A program made the position numbers and the translations under genes. The notes under the pieces are model-generated. The model ran no database searches. It was given only the letters and a program-made list of their open reading frames with translations, and had not been told where the DNA came from. From positions 40,865,665 to 40,929,664 of the forward strand of contig NC_065570.1 of the NCBI RefSeq assembly GCF_937616625.2: 64,000 nucleotides of DNA. Reading direction: 5' to 3'. Below, one piece after another: positions 45,783 through 55,491 of this stretch (positions are counted from its first letter, which is position 1; each line of letters begins with the position of its first letter). This DNA comes from Mercurialis annua (taxonomy: Eukaryota; Streptophyta; Magnoliopsida; Malpighiales; Euphorbiaceae).

Positions 45783-46757
45783 AATACCTTATTTCCCTTT
45801 TTAGGGTTATGCACTAGATTTAGATTTGTAGCCCCCATTTCCTTTTACCATTCTCAGCCTTTTGAATTACACTAGTTCTTAGTGCTATTTTGAGTTTCAT
45901 GTTATGAATTGAAGATTATTATTATTAATAGAAGATTGTTGGTTTCTCATTATTGTTCTTCATTATCTCTTTTATGCTTGGATCTTCAATTATTGCAAGG
46001 TAATTAATCTCTAAACTATGATTACTCCTAATGCTTACTTATTAGTTATTGCTATGATGTTTGTGATGAGTAGCTAAATCCTTAGTTTAGGGGTTGTTGA
46101 TGAAGTTTGGTTGTGATTAGTTGACTAGGGTTTGATTTGGGTATTAGGGTTTGTAGTGATTTGTATGCTTAATGCCTAGGATAGATTGATCTCCTAATCC
46201 TAGGTTAAGAGGGTAATTAATTAGGCGAGAGTCACTTAATAACCCGGAATTAGCAAATCACTTAATTAGGGTTTAATCACGCGAGAGCGGTTTAGGGCTT
46301 AATCGGTTTTAGGTTAAACTTCGTGATTGGATTAAATTGGTATAATCGAAATCTAATTACGCGAGAGCGATTTAGATTTCGGGGTATTAATTTAATTGCA
46401 ATTAGTTCTAATTGCGGACTCGAGAGAGCGGATTAGGCACTTTTGAAAACTTGACCCGAACTAATTACCAAATCAACCCCGGTTAGCTAGAACGTTTCAA
46501 ATCGATTTAACAACCTCTAAACGCCTTTTACCTATTGTTTTATCCCGTTTATTAATTAATTGCTTTAGTTTTTAATTGCTTCAAGTGTTAATTTCACTAG
46601 TCTTAAATTCCGTAATCATTACTATAATTCCAATTGATCGTTGCTTTCCGAATTGAATTTCCAAATACGTGTTCGCTCACTTTAAACCTCTCGTCTTCGT
46701 GGGATCGATTCCGTATTTCCGGATTACTACAAGTTAGTATTTTTGCTAACAAGTTTT

Positions 46758-46776
46758 TGGCGCCGTTGCCGGGGAC
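46758..46776 (+). other. Primer-binding site, Athila (tRNA-Asp type)
   Basis: TGGCGCCGTTGCCGGGGAC, 6 nt after the 5' LTR. Confidence 0.92.
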
Positions 46777-46923
46777 AAGGTTGCGTTTAATTGATTGAAA
46801 GTATTGTGAAATTCGGTCGAGTTTGCGTTATTTTCTGTTTTTGGTTTATTGTTATTAATTATCTTTCGTGGTTTACACTCGGTTTTCTTGTTTTTGTTTG
46901 TGTAGGGAATTTGATTTTCGTGT

Positions 46924-49623
46924 ATGCACAATACGCGACGAGCAAATCTACCACTAGAACCGTTCCAAGATAACCTCGGTAACTATGAAAGAGGTGTAAG
47001 AAGAAGAGCCCGTATACCCGAAGTTATGAATAACGAGGGAAACAATTATGATGAAGAGGGGAGGTTCAATCCTCTAATGGATGGAGGGGAACAACAATAT
47101 CCACCCGCTCCTCCATTAGGGAATGTGAACCGACCAAGGCAACAAGACCACCCAAGGGATGATCGATCCCAAGCGCACGCACAAGTGCCAAACCAACAAA
47201 GACAAACTTTGGGTGAGTTTTTCTTGCCGGATGTGGACAATGCAACTTTTGGATGCTTCGCAATGCCGGTTCAAGCGGCAACTTTTGAGATCAAGCCGAG
47301 TACCATTCAACTTTTGGAAAATCGTTGTGCCTTCTTTAGGTTGAGTCATGAGGATCCTAAAGAGCATATCGCCAAGTTTTTGGGTGTTCTAAACACATTC
47401 AAGCTTCATGGGATAACGGCGGACCAAATTAAACTTCGGATGTTCCCTTTTTCCTTGAGGGACAAGGCTAGCATTTGGTTGCATTCTCTACCTAATGAGT
47501 CCATTCACAATTGGAGGGAGTTGGCTCAAGCCTTCCTTAACAAATATTTCCCTCATGGCAAGACTACAAAGTTGACTAAAGACATACTTGAGTTTGTCCA
47601 ATTTGAAGGAGAATCACTTCATGAGGCATGGGAGCGGTTCAAGGATTTACAACGAAGTGTACCCCATCATCGGCTCAATAGAGAGCATGTTATACAAATC
47701 TTCTATGATGGGACAAATGTCACTACCCGAGCTACTATCGATGCGGCTTCGGGGGGTTCACTTATGCAAAAGACCTATGAGGAAGCCCTTGAATTGGTGG
47801 AGAAATTGGCCGTGGTTAGTAGTACTTGGGGTCCTATGGAAAGAAGAGCGCCACCTACTCAAAAGTCACTCATGACTCTTGATCAAGTGAGGGAGATGGA
47901 GTCCATAAAAGCCGCAAATGCTTCGCTTCAAGCTCAAGTGGATGCTCTCAAGAAACAAGTCGCTCCTATGCAAAGAAACGCTCCGGTGGCTTATGTTCAA
48001 GTAGGTTGTGAATTTTGTGGTGATTTTGGCCATTCGGGAGGAGAATGCCTAGTTACGGGTCAAGCCTTGAGTGAGCAAGTCAACTACATCGGGGGACAAA
48101 GGCAAGCTAATGACCCCTACTCTAACACCTACAACCCCGGATGGAGGAATCATCCAAACTTCGGGTGGAGAAATCAAGAAGGGCAAGGCAATGCTCAAGG
48201 GCCTAATCAAGCGGGTCCAAGCTTCCAAGGTGGAAATAGACCTCCCCAACAACAAGGAAATTACCATCACAATCAAGGTCATGACAACAATGCGGGTGCT
48301 AGACCTCAACATCCTCCCGGGTTTCAACCTCAAAGAAACATGGATGAAGGGAATATGCTTGCTAAGTTGATGGATGAGCTTAGAGAGATGAAGCAACTTC
48401 AAAAGAATCAAGCCGCCACTAATCAAATGCTTGAGACTCAAATCTCTCAACTTGCTATCAATCTTCAAGGTAGACCACAAGGGGGATTGCCATCTACTAC
48501 GGAGAACAACCCTAGAGAACATGTTAAGGCGGTAGAGCTCCGAAGCGGGAGAAACCTTGAGAAAGCCAACGAAAAGAGGCAAGTTGTCGAGGAGGATGAG
48601 CCTCAAGTGGTAATTGACATAGTAAGTTCAAGTCAAGAGTTGCCAAAGGAATGTGAGGAAATGGTTGTCGAGGTTGAAGAGCCCTATGTGAGGCCACCAC
48701 CACCTCCACCGTTTGTACCACCGGTTCCATTCCCAAGCCGGTTGAGGAAAGCTCAAGGCAACGAAAAATTTCACAAGTTCCTTGAGATTTTCAAGAAATT
48801 GCAAATCAATCTAAGCTTGGCGGATGCACTTCGGGAGATGCCCCAATATGCAAAATTCTTGAAAGACATAATTATGAACAAGCGTAGTTGGGAGCAAGGT
48901 GGGACAATACCGCTCACGGAGCATTGTAGTTCCATAATCCAAAGCAATTTACCGACAAAGCTTAAAGATCCAGGGAGTTTTTTTATACCTTGCACCATAG
49001 GAAATATGAATGCTATAAACTGTTTGTGTGATCTTGGGGCAAGTATTAACTTGATGCCATTGTTTCTTTTTAGGTCTTTATTTGGTGATCAACTGGTAAA
49101 GCGCACCTCGATGGTATTGCAACTTGCCGATCACTCTCTCAAAAAGCCGTATGGGATAGTGGAAGACGTACTCGTTAAAGTGGATAAATTCATCTTTCCG
49201 GTGGATTTTGTGATCTTAGACTATGCGGTGGATAAAGAATGTCCTATGATTCTCGGTCGCCCTTTTATGAACACCGGGCGTGCTCTCATCGATGTTCATG
49301 CCGGCAAGCTCACCTTGAGAATTGATGAGGAAAGTGTGGAGTTTGATATGAAGAGAGTGATGCGGAATGCCATCGAGGAGGAAGATTGCATGAGAATCGA
49401 TTTGGTTGATGAACTTGTGAGGGATACTCTTGAAGCGAGTATGGAAGAGTTTAATCAAGACGGAGTGACGAAAAATCAATTTCTGGGTTCCCTACATGAG
49501 TGTCTCGAATCGAGACACCCAACTAAAGAGAGTGTCTCGAATCGAGACACTAATGAAAAGGGAGCAGAAGCTCCCTATGGTTTTGTCTCGATTCGAGACA
49601 GTCCCATAAGTAGACTGTCTTGA
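46924..49623 (+). CDS. Athila gag-protease, stopped inside a palindrome
   Basis: 899 residues from ATG 46924, the first ATG after the leader. The gag domain spans about residues 120-300 (IKLRMFPFSLRDKASIWLHS, FLNKYFPHGKT and FYDGTN segments). A CEFCGDFGHSGGEC zinc knuckle lies near 363, followed by a Gln/Asn/Pro-rich linker. The aspartic protease near 700 has the Athila DLGASINLM and, near 775, MILGRPFMNTGRALID. The last 40 or so residues translate the second palindrome tetrad (CLESRH, SVSNRDT and SIRDS), ending at TGA 49621-49623 within the degenerate fourth palindrome. Pol continues in the same frame, so gag-pol was one frame until this single change. Confidence 0.92.
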   Translation: MHNTRRANLPLEPFQDNLGNYERGVRRRARIPEVMNNEGNNYDEEGRFNPLMDGGEQQYPPAPPLGNVNRPRQQDHPRDDRSQAHAQVPNQQRQTLGEFFLPDVDNATFGCFAMPVQAATFEIKPSTIQLLENRCAFFRLSHEDPKEHIAKFLGVLNTFKLHGITADQIKLRMFPFSLRDKASIWLHSLPNESIHNWRELAQAFLNKYFPHGKTTKLTKDILEFVQFEGESLHEAWERFKDLQRSVPHHRLNREHVIQIFYDGTNVTTRATIDAASGGSLMQKTYEEALELVEKLAVVSSTWGPMERRAPPTQKSLMTLDQVREMESIKAANASLQAQVDALKKQVAPMQRNAPVAYVQVGCEFCGDFGHSGGECLVTGQALSEQVNYIGGQRQANDPYSNTYNPGWRNHPNFGWRNQEGQGNAQGPNQAGPSFQGGNRPPQQQGNYHHNQGHDNNAGARPQHPPGFQPQRNMDEGNMLAKLMDELREMKQLQKNQAATNQMLETQISQLAINLQGRPQGGLPSTTENNPREHVKAVELRSGRNLEKANEKRQVVEEDEPQVVIDIVSSSQELPKECEEMVVEVEEPYVRPPPPPPFVPPVPFPSRLRKAQGNEKFHKFLEIFKKLQINLSLADALREMPQYAKFLKDIIMNKRSWEQGGTIPLTEHCSSIIQSNLPTKLKDPGSFFIPCTIGNMNAINCLCDLGASINLMPLFLFRSLFGDQLVKRTSMVLQLADHSLKKPYGIVEDVLVKVDKFIFPVDFVILDYAVDKECPMILGRPFMNTGRALIDVHAGKLTLRIDEESVEFDMKRVMRNAIEEEDCMRIDLVDELVRDTLEASMEEFNQDGVTKNQFLGSLHECLESRHPTKESVSNRDTNEKGAEAPYGFVSIRDSPISRLS

Positions 49624-49633
49624 ATCGAGCCAA
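49500..49633. repeat. Palindrome tetrad 2 (in frame at the gag-pol junction)
   Basis: GTGTCTCGAATCGAGACAC at 49500-49518 and 49532-49550, TTGTCTCGATTCGAGACAG at 49583-49601, and a degenerate CTGTCTTGAATCGAGCCAA at 49615-49633. A separate hairpin, GGGAGCAGAAGCTCCC (49560-49575), lies between units 2 and 3, mirroring the LTR cluster layout. Confidence 0.93.
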
Positions 49634-50147
49634 GAGCAAAAGAAGGGGAACCACATTTTTCTGAAATTTTGAAAGTCACCTTCCATTCCGATAATCCGAG
49701 TGATGAGTATTCCGAGGAGGATGAACCTAAGCCAGAGAATTTGAACAAGAGTAGTGGTGTGACTCCACCATCTTCCGAGGTGCCACCACAAGTTGAGTTG
49801 AAGCCACTTCCATCTCATCTCCGGTATACCTTTGTTGGGGAGAATGAGACTTTGCCAATAATCATCTCGAACAAGCTTTCTAAAGAACAAGAGAGGAGGG
49901 TGGTGCAAGTGGTGAAGGAGCATGTATTAGCAATAGGGTGGCGAATCTCCGACATTCGTGGAATAAGTCCGCAAATTGTTATGCATAAGATCAACCTTGA
50001 AGATGGGTCGAAGAAGTCAACTCAAAGACAACGAAGACTAAATCCGAATATGAAGGAGGTGGTCCACAAAGAAATTGTTAAGCTCCTCGACGCCGGAATA
50101 ATCTACCCTATTTCGGATAGTGAGTGGGTAAGCCCAATTCAATTATA
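49624..50147 (+). pseudogene. Athila pol N-terminal part, truncated at RT start
   Basis: Same frame as gag. An acidic linker (SDEYSEEDEPKPE) is followed by the pre-RT region (LPIIISNKL, GWRISDIRGISPQIVMHKI, VVHKEIVKLLDAGIIYPISD) and ends at SEWVSPIQ about 50142, the first conserved RT motif. The catalytic RT core is missing, and sequence jumps to RNase H with a frame change. Confidence 0.9.
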
Positions 50148-51757
50148 CCACCACCGAAAAAGAGATGTTGGCGGTGGTATTTGCTTTAGACAAGTTTCGG
50201 CAATATTTGCTCGGATCAAAGGCCATCATTTATACCGATCATGCCGCCTTGAGATATCTTTTTGCTAAGCAAGACGCAAAACCAAGGCTTATTCGATGGA
50301 TTCTTTTAATGCAAGAGTTTGATGTAGAAATCCGAGACAAAAAAGGAACGGAGAACGTTGTGGCGGATCACCTATCACGGTTAGAAGTTCCGGAACCTAT
50401 TCCAATTGGTGTCGATATTAATGAACGGTTCCCGGATGAAATGTTGATGGTAATCTCGGAAGTGGAGACACCTTGGTATGCGGATATAGCTAATTACTTG
50501 TCTTCAAATGTCATGCCACCGGATCTATCGCACCATCAAAAGAAGAAATTTTTGAGTGATGTGAAACGTTTTTTGTGGGATGAGCCGTATCTTTTCAAGA
50601 TATGTGGTGATGGGATGATTCGGAGGTGTGTATCTTTAAAGGGAGTGATGCCAATTTTGAGCCATTGTCATGAGGCGGATTATGCCGGGCATTATGGGGC
50701 GTCAAGGACCGCGGCTAGAGTGCTAGAAAGTGGGTTCTTTTGGCCTACCCTATTTCGCGATGCCAAGGAGTTTGTGGGGCATTGTGATCGTTGTCAACGA
50801 GTAGGGAACATTTCCAAACGAGATGAGATGCCATTGACCTCAATCCAAGAAGTAGAGATCTTTGATGTGTGGGGCATAGATTTCATGGGGCCATTTCCGA
50901 TGTCTCATGGAAATCTTTTTATCTTGGTTTGTGTGGATTACGTATCAAAATGGGTAGAAGCGGAGGCTTTACCTACAAACGATGCCAAGGTAGTGGTGAA
51001 GTTTCTCAAGCGTCTAATTAACCGATTTGGGACTCCAAGGGTTATCATTAGTGATGGGGGGTCGCATTTTTGCAACCGGCAATTTGAAGTTTTGATGAAA
51101 AGGTACAATGTGTACCACCGAGTTGCTACCCCCTATCATCCTCAAACAAGTGGCCAAGTGGAGGTTTCAAATCGTGAATTGAAGAGGATTTTAGAGAAGA
51201 CAGTAAATGGGACAAGAAAGGATTGGTCCCTCAAGTTGGATGACGCCTTATGGGCCTACCGCACGGCATTTAAGACACCTCTCGGTATGTCGCCTTATCG
51301 AATTGTATATGGTAAAGGGTGTCACTTGCCGGTTGAATTAGAACACAAGGCCTATTGGGCAATTAAAAAGTTGAATTATGACTTCAAGGCGGCCGGTGAG
51401 AAGCGCTTGTTGCAACTTAATGAGTTAGATGAATTTCGACTTGATGCTTACGAGAATGCCAAGCTTTATAAAGAAAGAACGAAGAAATGGCATGACGCTC
51501 ACATCTCACCCAAGACATTTGAAGTTGGAGCTTTTGTGTTGCTTTATAATTCAAGGTTGCGGTTGTTTCCGGGAAAATTAAAATCTCGGTGGAGTGGTCC
51601 GTATAAGATCCGGCACGTGGCGGTTCATGGAGCAATAGAATTAGAAAATCAAAAGGGAGAGACGTTCAAGGTCAACGGAAATCGTTGCAAGCCCTACTTG
51701 GGACCTTTGACGGGTCAAATAGATGACAAGATCTATCTTGCTCCCCCTTCAACTTAA
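50148..51757 (+). CDS. Athila RNase H (partial) and integrase
   Basis: From the deletion junction the frame reads [29 protein letters not shown] and [10 protein letters not shown], the C-terminal two-thirds of RNase H without its first catalytic Asp region. Integrase follows: a His-His/CDRCQR finger (about 50660-50800), catalytic Asp in [10 protein letters not shown], Asp in ISDGGSHF, Glu in [10 protein letters not shown], and a GPYKI-type C-terminal region, ending at 51757. The integrase looks intact, so the protein might still be active if expressed. The first usable ATG is 50165. The deletion of roughly 0.9-1 kb is an estimate from the usual Athila layout. Confidence 0.9.
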
Positions 51758-52521
51758 GTGCCACGGATTGACGGTCGAGCTTTCGACCTTAAACAAGCGC
51801 ACTTGGGAGGCAATCCCAAGAGGTTTGAATTTTAATGCTTTTAGTTGTTGTTTTTGTTTTACAATTACCTTAAGTTTAGTTTTCCTTTGTAATTGTTGAT
51901 GATTTGGCGTATTTCATATGATTGTTATGTTCGAAATAATGCGTGGTATGTTTGGTTTTTGGATGTGTAGGAGTTCGGTGAAGCGATTCTTCAGAAAAAT
52001 CAAGGTTCCCTAAGAAAGGAAAAACATAATAATCTGTTTTCCCTTGTCTCGAATCGAGACAAGCTTCTTAGGAAGTTGTCTCGATTCGAGACAAAAGAAG
52101 CAGATTATTCTGCTTCTCTTTTCTTGGTGTCTCGAATCGAGACACCTATTTAACAAGGGTGTCTCGATTCGAGACACTTGACTTAAGGGGGGGACTTTGA
52201 AATTTTCTCATTGGCTCTTATTTGCTTCACATGGATTGATGATGTGGCACGATCCTAACCCTTCAAGATTCAAATTTTTGACATGGATCACCAACTTCCA
52301 ATACATCTTGGCCCTTCAATCCATAGCTATGAATTTAGCCATAAAAAGGACTCTATCACTTCATCTTCTCCACCATTCCATACCTAAATTAGAAAACCTC
52401 CATATCCAAAAGCTTCTTTCTCTTTCATCAAGCCAAATCTTCAAGAAGCCCTAGCCATCATTCAATCTACCCAAATTCAATTCCAAACACATTTCCGAAC
52501 ACCCTTTACGCCACTCTAGCC
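51758..52521. other. Athila pol-ORF2 spacer
   Basis: Non-coding spacer containing palindrome tetrad 3 and a TTAAGGGGGGGAC tract (about 52183-52195), which resembles an internal polypurine tract. Confidence 0.6.
52044..52177. repeat. Palindrome tetrad 3 (upstream of Athila ORF2)
   Basis: TTGTCTCGAATCGAGACAA (52044-52062), TTGTCTCGATTCGAGACAA (52076-52094), GTGTCTCGAATCGAGACAC (52127-52145) and GTGTCTCGATTCGAGACAC (52159-52177). Other hairpins are interleaved: CTTCTTAGGAAG (52065-52076) and GAAGCAGATTATTCTGCTTC (52097-52116). All four 19-nt units are perfect around a 1-nt centre. Confidence 0.95.
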
Positions 52522-53856
52522 ATGTCACGAGTTACACGATCAAAGAAGACCGTCGCGCAAACTTCGAACCCACCACCACCGGAGGTTGAACCAACGCTAG
52601 GGACCTTCCGTTCTAATCGTAAGAAAAGTGCTTCCGGGTCCAACGTTTTTGGAGTTAACACTCCGGGGGCTCTTCGACACCGTTTTGATACGCCTTTTGA
52701 TATCCGTACCGAGGCGGAAGGGAATGTGTTCAAGAGCCTTAAAAAGAAAGGTATTTCCGCTCCATACAAGATTTGTTGGGAGAGCATGACGCAGTTGGGA
52801 ATCCATGGGATTGTAAAGCCCTATTTCGCTTGGTTGGATTTCACAAAAATGGAGGCTTCTCCACATGAGTATTGTGAGGACCTTACCTATGAGTTCTTCA
52901 CCACGCTTAAACCATCACCAACAAGCGAGACAACTATCACTTTCCGGCTAGAAGGGAAAGAGCGGGAATACACGTTGGCCAACTTGATTGAAGATTTTTC
53001 GTTGTGGGATATGGGATTGAAGTTTATGCCGGAAGAATTTGATGACAATTTGGTTTGGAATGGGGCATCGGGTAAAGCGGTCTTTGATAGCCACAATGCG
53101 AAGCTCAATGAAGTGAGGGATATCGGTGCCGTAGTCTTGCTCAAATGGTATGCTCACTCCTATGTCGGGCGCCATGAGTCCAATAAGGTAACACGATCGG
53201 ATTTGCTAATTCTCCGGGTACTCAAGGATGAAACCAACCCGGATGTGCAAGTTAATGTGGGCTATCGATTCATGAAAATTTTGTTAGAAGCTCCGGAGAA
53301 AAAGAAGAAACTCGGCCATGGTTGGTTTGTGATGCACTTAGCAAGAAAAGACCCCGAGTTTGATGAAAGCAAATACAAGTTGTTACCTCCAAAGATGATC
53401 GATGTGGATCATCTCTCGCATGGGGGCTATGCAAGGAAACAACGGGTTGTTGGAAAATACGTACAAGAACATTGGGAAGACACCCATCCCGGCGAACCTT
53501 TCCCTAGAGCGGGTTGGAGTGAGCCAAGAGAAGAGCCCATACCGAGGCGGCCAAAGGAGCAACCTAGAAGAAAAGATAAGCATATGGCCGGCACTAGTGC
53601 CGAAGGTGGGGAACAATTTGCTAGTGTTCCGGAGGGAGTCCAATGGGAGCAACCGCCCCCATACGATTTCCAAGCGGATCAACGTGCTTTTATGGCGGAA
53701 CAAAGAAGGATGTGGAAGAAGATGGAGTATAGGCAAGAAAGGATGCAACATCGCATGAGGAGGCATGAACAAAAGATACAAGAGTTTTACAATGCCCAAG
53801 GCGGTCCGCGTTTCCCGTCTCCTACACCTTCGCCGGAGCCACCCGAGTTCGATTGA
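52522..53856 (+). CDS. ATHILA ORF-1-family protein (ORF2 position)
   Basis: 444 residues from ATG 52522 with no interruption. A basic N-terminus (MSRVTRSKK) is followed by a globular region (about 55-290) with SLKKKGISAPYKICWESM, EYCEDLTYEFF, REYTLANLIEDFSLWDMGL and YVGRHESNKVTRSDLLIL, then a Pro/Glu/Arg-rich tail and a short Arg/Gln coiled coil (about 390-425). The wording matches the family named for Athila elements, whose role is unknown. It lies where retroviruses carry env, but I see no signal peptide and no membrane segment. Confidence 0.85.
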   Translation: MSRVTRSKKTVAQTSNPPPPEVEPTLGTFRSNRKKSASGSNVFGVNTPGALRHRFDTPFDIRTEAEGNVFKSLKKKGISAPYKICWESMTQLGIHGIVKPYFAWLDFTKMEASPHEYCEDLTYEFFTTLKPSPTSETTITFRLEGKEREYTLANLIEDFSLWDMGLKFMPEEFDDNLVWNGASGKAVFDSHNAKLNEVRDIGAVVLLKWYAHSYVGRHESNKVTRSDLLILRVLKDETNPDVQVNVGYRFMKILLEAPEKKKKLGHGWFVMHLARKDPEFDESKYKLLPPKMIDVDHLSHGGYARKQRVVGKYVQEHWEDTHPGEPFPRAGWSEPREEPIPRRPKEQPRRKDKHMAGTSAEGGEQFASVPEGVQWEQPPPYDFQADQRAFMAEQRRMWKKMEYRQERMQHRMRRHEQKIQEFYNAQGGPRFPSPTPSPEPPEFD

Positions 53857-55491
53857 ACTCGAAGATTTGCTTTCTTCAACTCTAACTCATGCAATTTTCC
53901 GTTTTATTTCATTGCCATGGGGACATAGCATAGAAATAGTGTGAGGAGGGGTTGTTGAAAATATGAATGCGTTAGAGAGTCTCGGTTTTATTGTTTTGTT
54001 TTTGATATTTGCGCGTAGGAGTCTAGTTTGTTTGTTTTATGTTGTTTATTTTGAGTCACCTCACACTAAATCGTTGGCTTGTGTATGTTGAAGCATGATT
54101 AGTGACCTTGGTGTATTTGTGAAATGAAAGTTTTATTCCCGATCAATGAAGTAGCAAGTGAATTTTTCTAGTTTAAATCAATCAAATATGGATGTGTTTA
54201 ATAAGATGCAAGTTGTATGACATGGTTCAATGAAATTCGAGTTAATTCCATGTTAATTGGTGTTGTGTTTTGACAAGTTGTAGTGCTTAATACGGATGCA
54301 TGATGTGTGCTTTTAAATTGCCATTTTTGAAAATTTGAGTATGATTGGCATGTTTTCATAGGAATTAAGTTTTTGGCATGACACCCTTTTATTGAGTGAT
54401 TATTGAGCCTATTTGTTGTTGTGAGTATTGATTGCATGCTAAATTCCTAGAACTTGCTTGGTGTCCGCTCAAAACTATAGAGGTTGAGTGTCAATGACTA
54501 GATGAGTATGGCATTAGGAATACCCCAAATTTTTGAACAAAATCACTTAAAAGCCTACCCTCTACCTTTAGAATCACCATTTTGAGCCTAAGCCTTTCCT
54601 TGTCAAACACAAATCACACAACTCCCTTCAACAAATTACCTCTTAAAACACCCAATTTGATTTGAATGACTTAATGATGAGAAAAATGCGACACTAGCTT
54701 GATGACTAGAAAGAAATGTGAAAGTGTTAAAAGAATAGAAATTTGCCTCGAGAAAAAGGAAATCAAAAGAAAGAAAGAATAAAAACAATATCAAGAAGAA
54801 AAAAAAACAAAAGAAAAAGAGGAAAATGAAGAAAAGAAAAGAAAGAAAGAATAAACAAAGGCAATAAATAAAAAAAAAATTCAAAAGTTCACAAGTGTTG
54901 AAAATCCGAGCTAGGTCGAAAGTGTATTAGAAAAGAGTCGTACAAATCAAGTTTTTAGCCAAGTATCCAAATCTACCTACCCCTAACCCATAGCCAAGTT
55001 ACAACCCTCACAAGTCCATATGATAGTTGTTGATTACCGAACCAAATAGTGGAGTTCGGGACTAAAAGCAAGCTTATGGTGAATAAGCACGATGTGAGTT
55101 TAATTGTTTACCCTAAACACTTGTGTGTGGAGTGACATCTTGTGAGTTTCATTGTGCTTTGCTTGGTTTCTATGAGAATAATGCCATGATTTACCATTTC
55201 ATGTTGGCCAATGTGTGCATGTCCCGTAGATGATTGTAACTCCGAATTTGCTTAACACAAATGCCTTACCAATAGTATTCTCAATGTCATTGGACTATGT
55301 CATTATAATTGCATTCATCGTTGGTTGTATCGCTTACAATTGATAACACTAGAAGTTTGTCTTGTGCCTTCATTGGTTGGGAGTTCGTGTGTTGTCATGT
55401 GTTACAATCACCAAGGTTGTTAATGGTTGTGGTTGATAGTGAGATTCATTTCTTGCTTGGGGACAAGCAAGGTTTTAGTGTGAGGAGGTTT
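53857..55491. other. Athila 3' non-coding region
   Basis: 1.6 kb without a gene between ORF2 and the 3' LTR. It includes an A-rich low-complexity stretch at 54750-54885. Such long 3' regions are usual for Athila. Confidence 0.7.
55476..55490 (+). other. Athila polypurine tract
   Basis: TTAGTGTGAGGAGGTTT immediately before the 3' LTR, the purine-rich primer region typical of Athila. Confidence 0.7.

Larger units (their letters stand above)
45308..46751 (+). repeat. 5' LTR of the Athila element
   Basis: 1444 bp. It contains the palindrome tetrad (45544-45677), a TATATAAG box (45775-45782) and four GCGAGAGCG-type motifs between 46223 and 46430. The 62- and 72-codon frames here are repeated in the 3' LTR and merely translate the palindromes. 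Confidence 0.95.

Noticed and set aside
52522..53856. Envelope protein in Athila ORF2
   Set aside because: No signal peptide, membrane segment or glycoprotein-like features; wording fits the ATHILA ORF-1 family instead.
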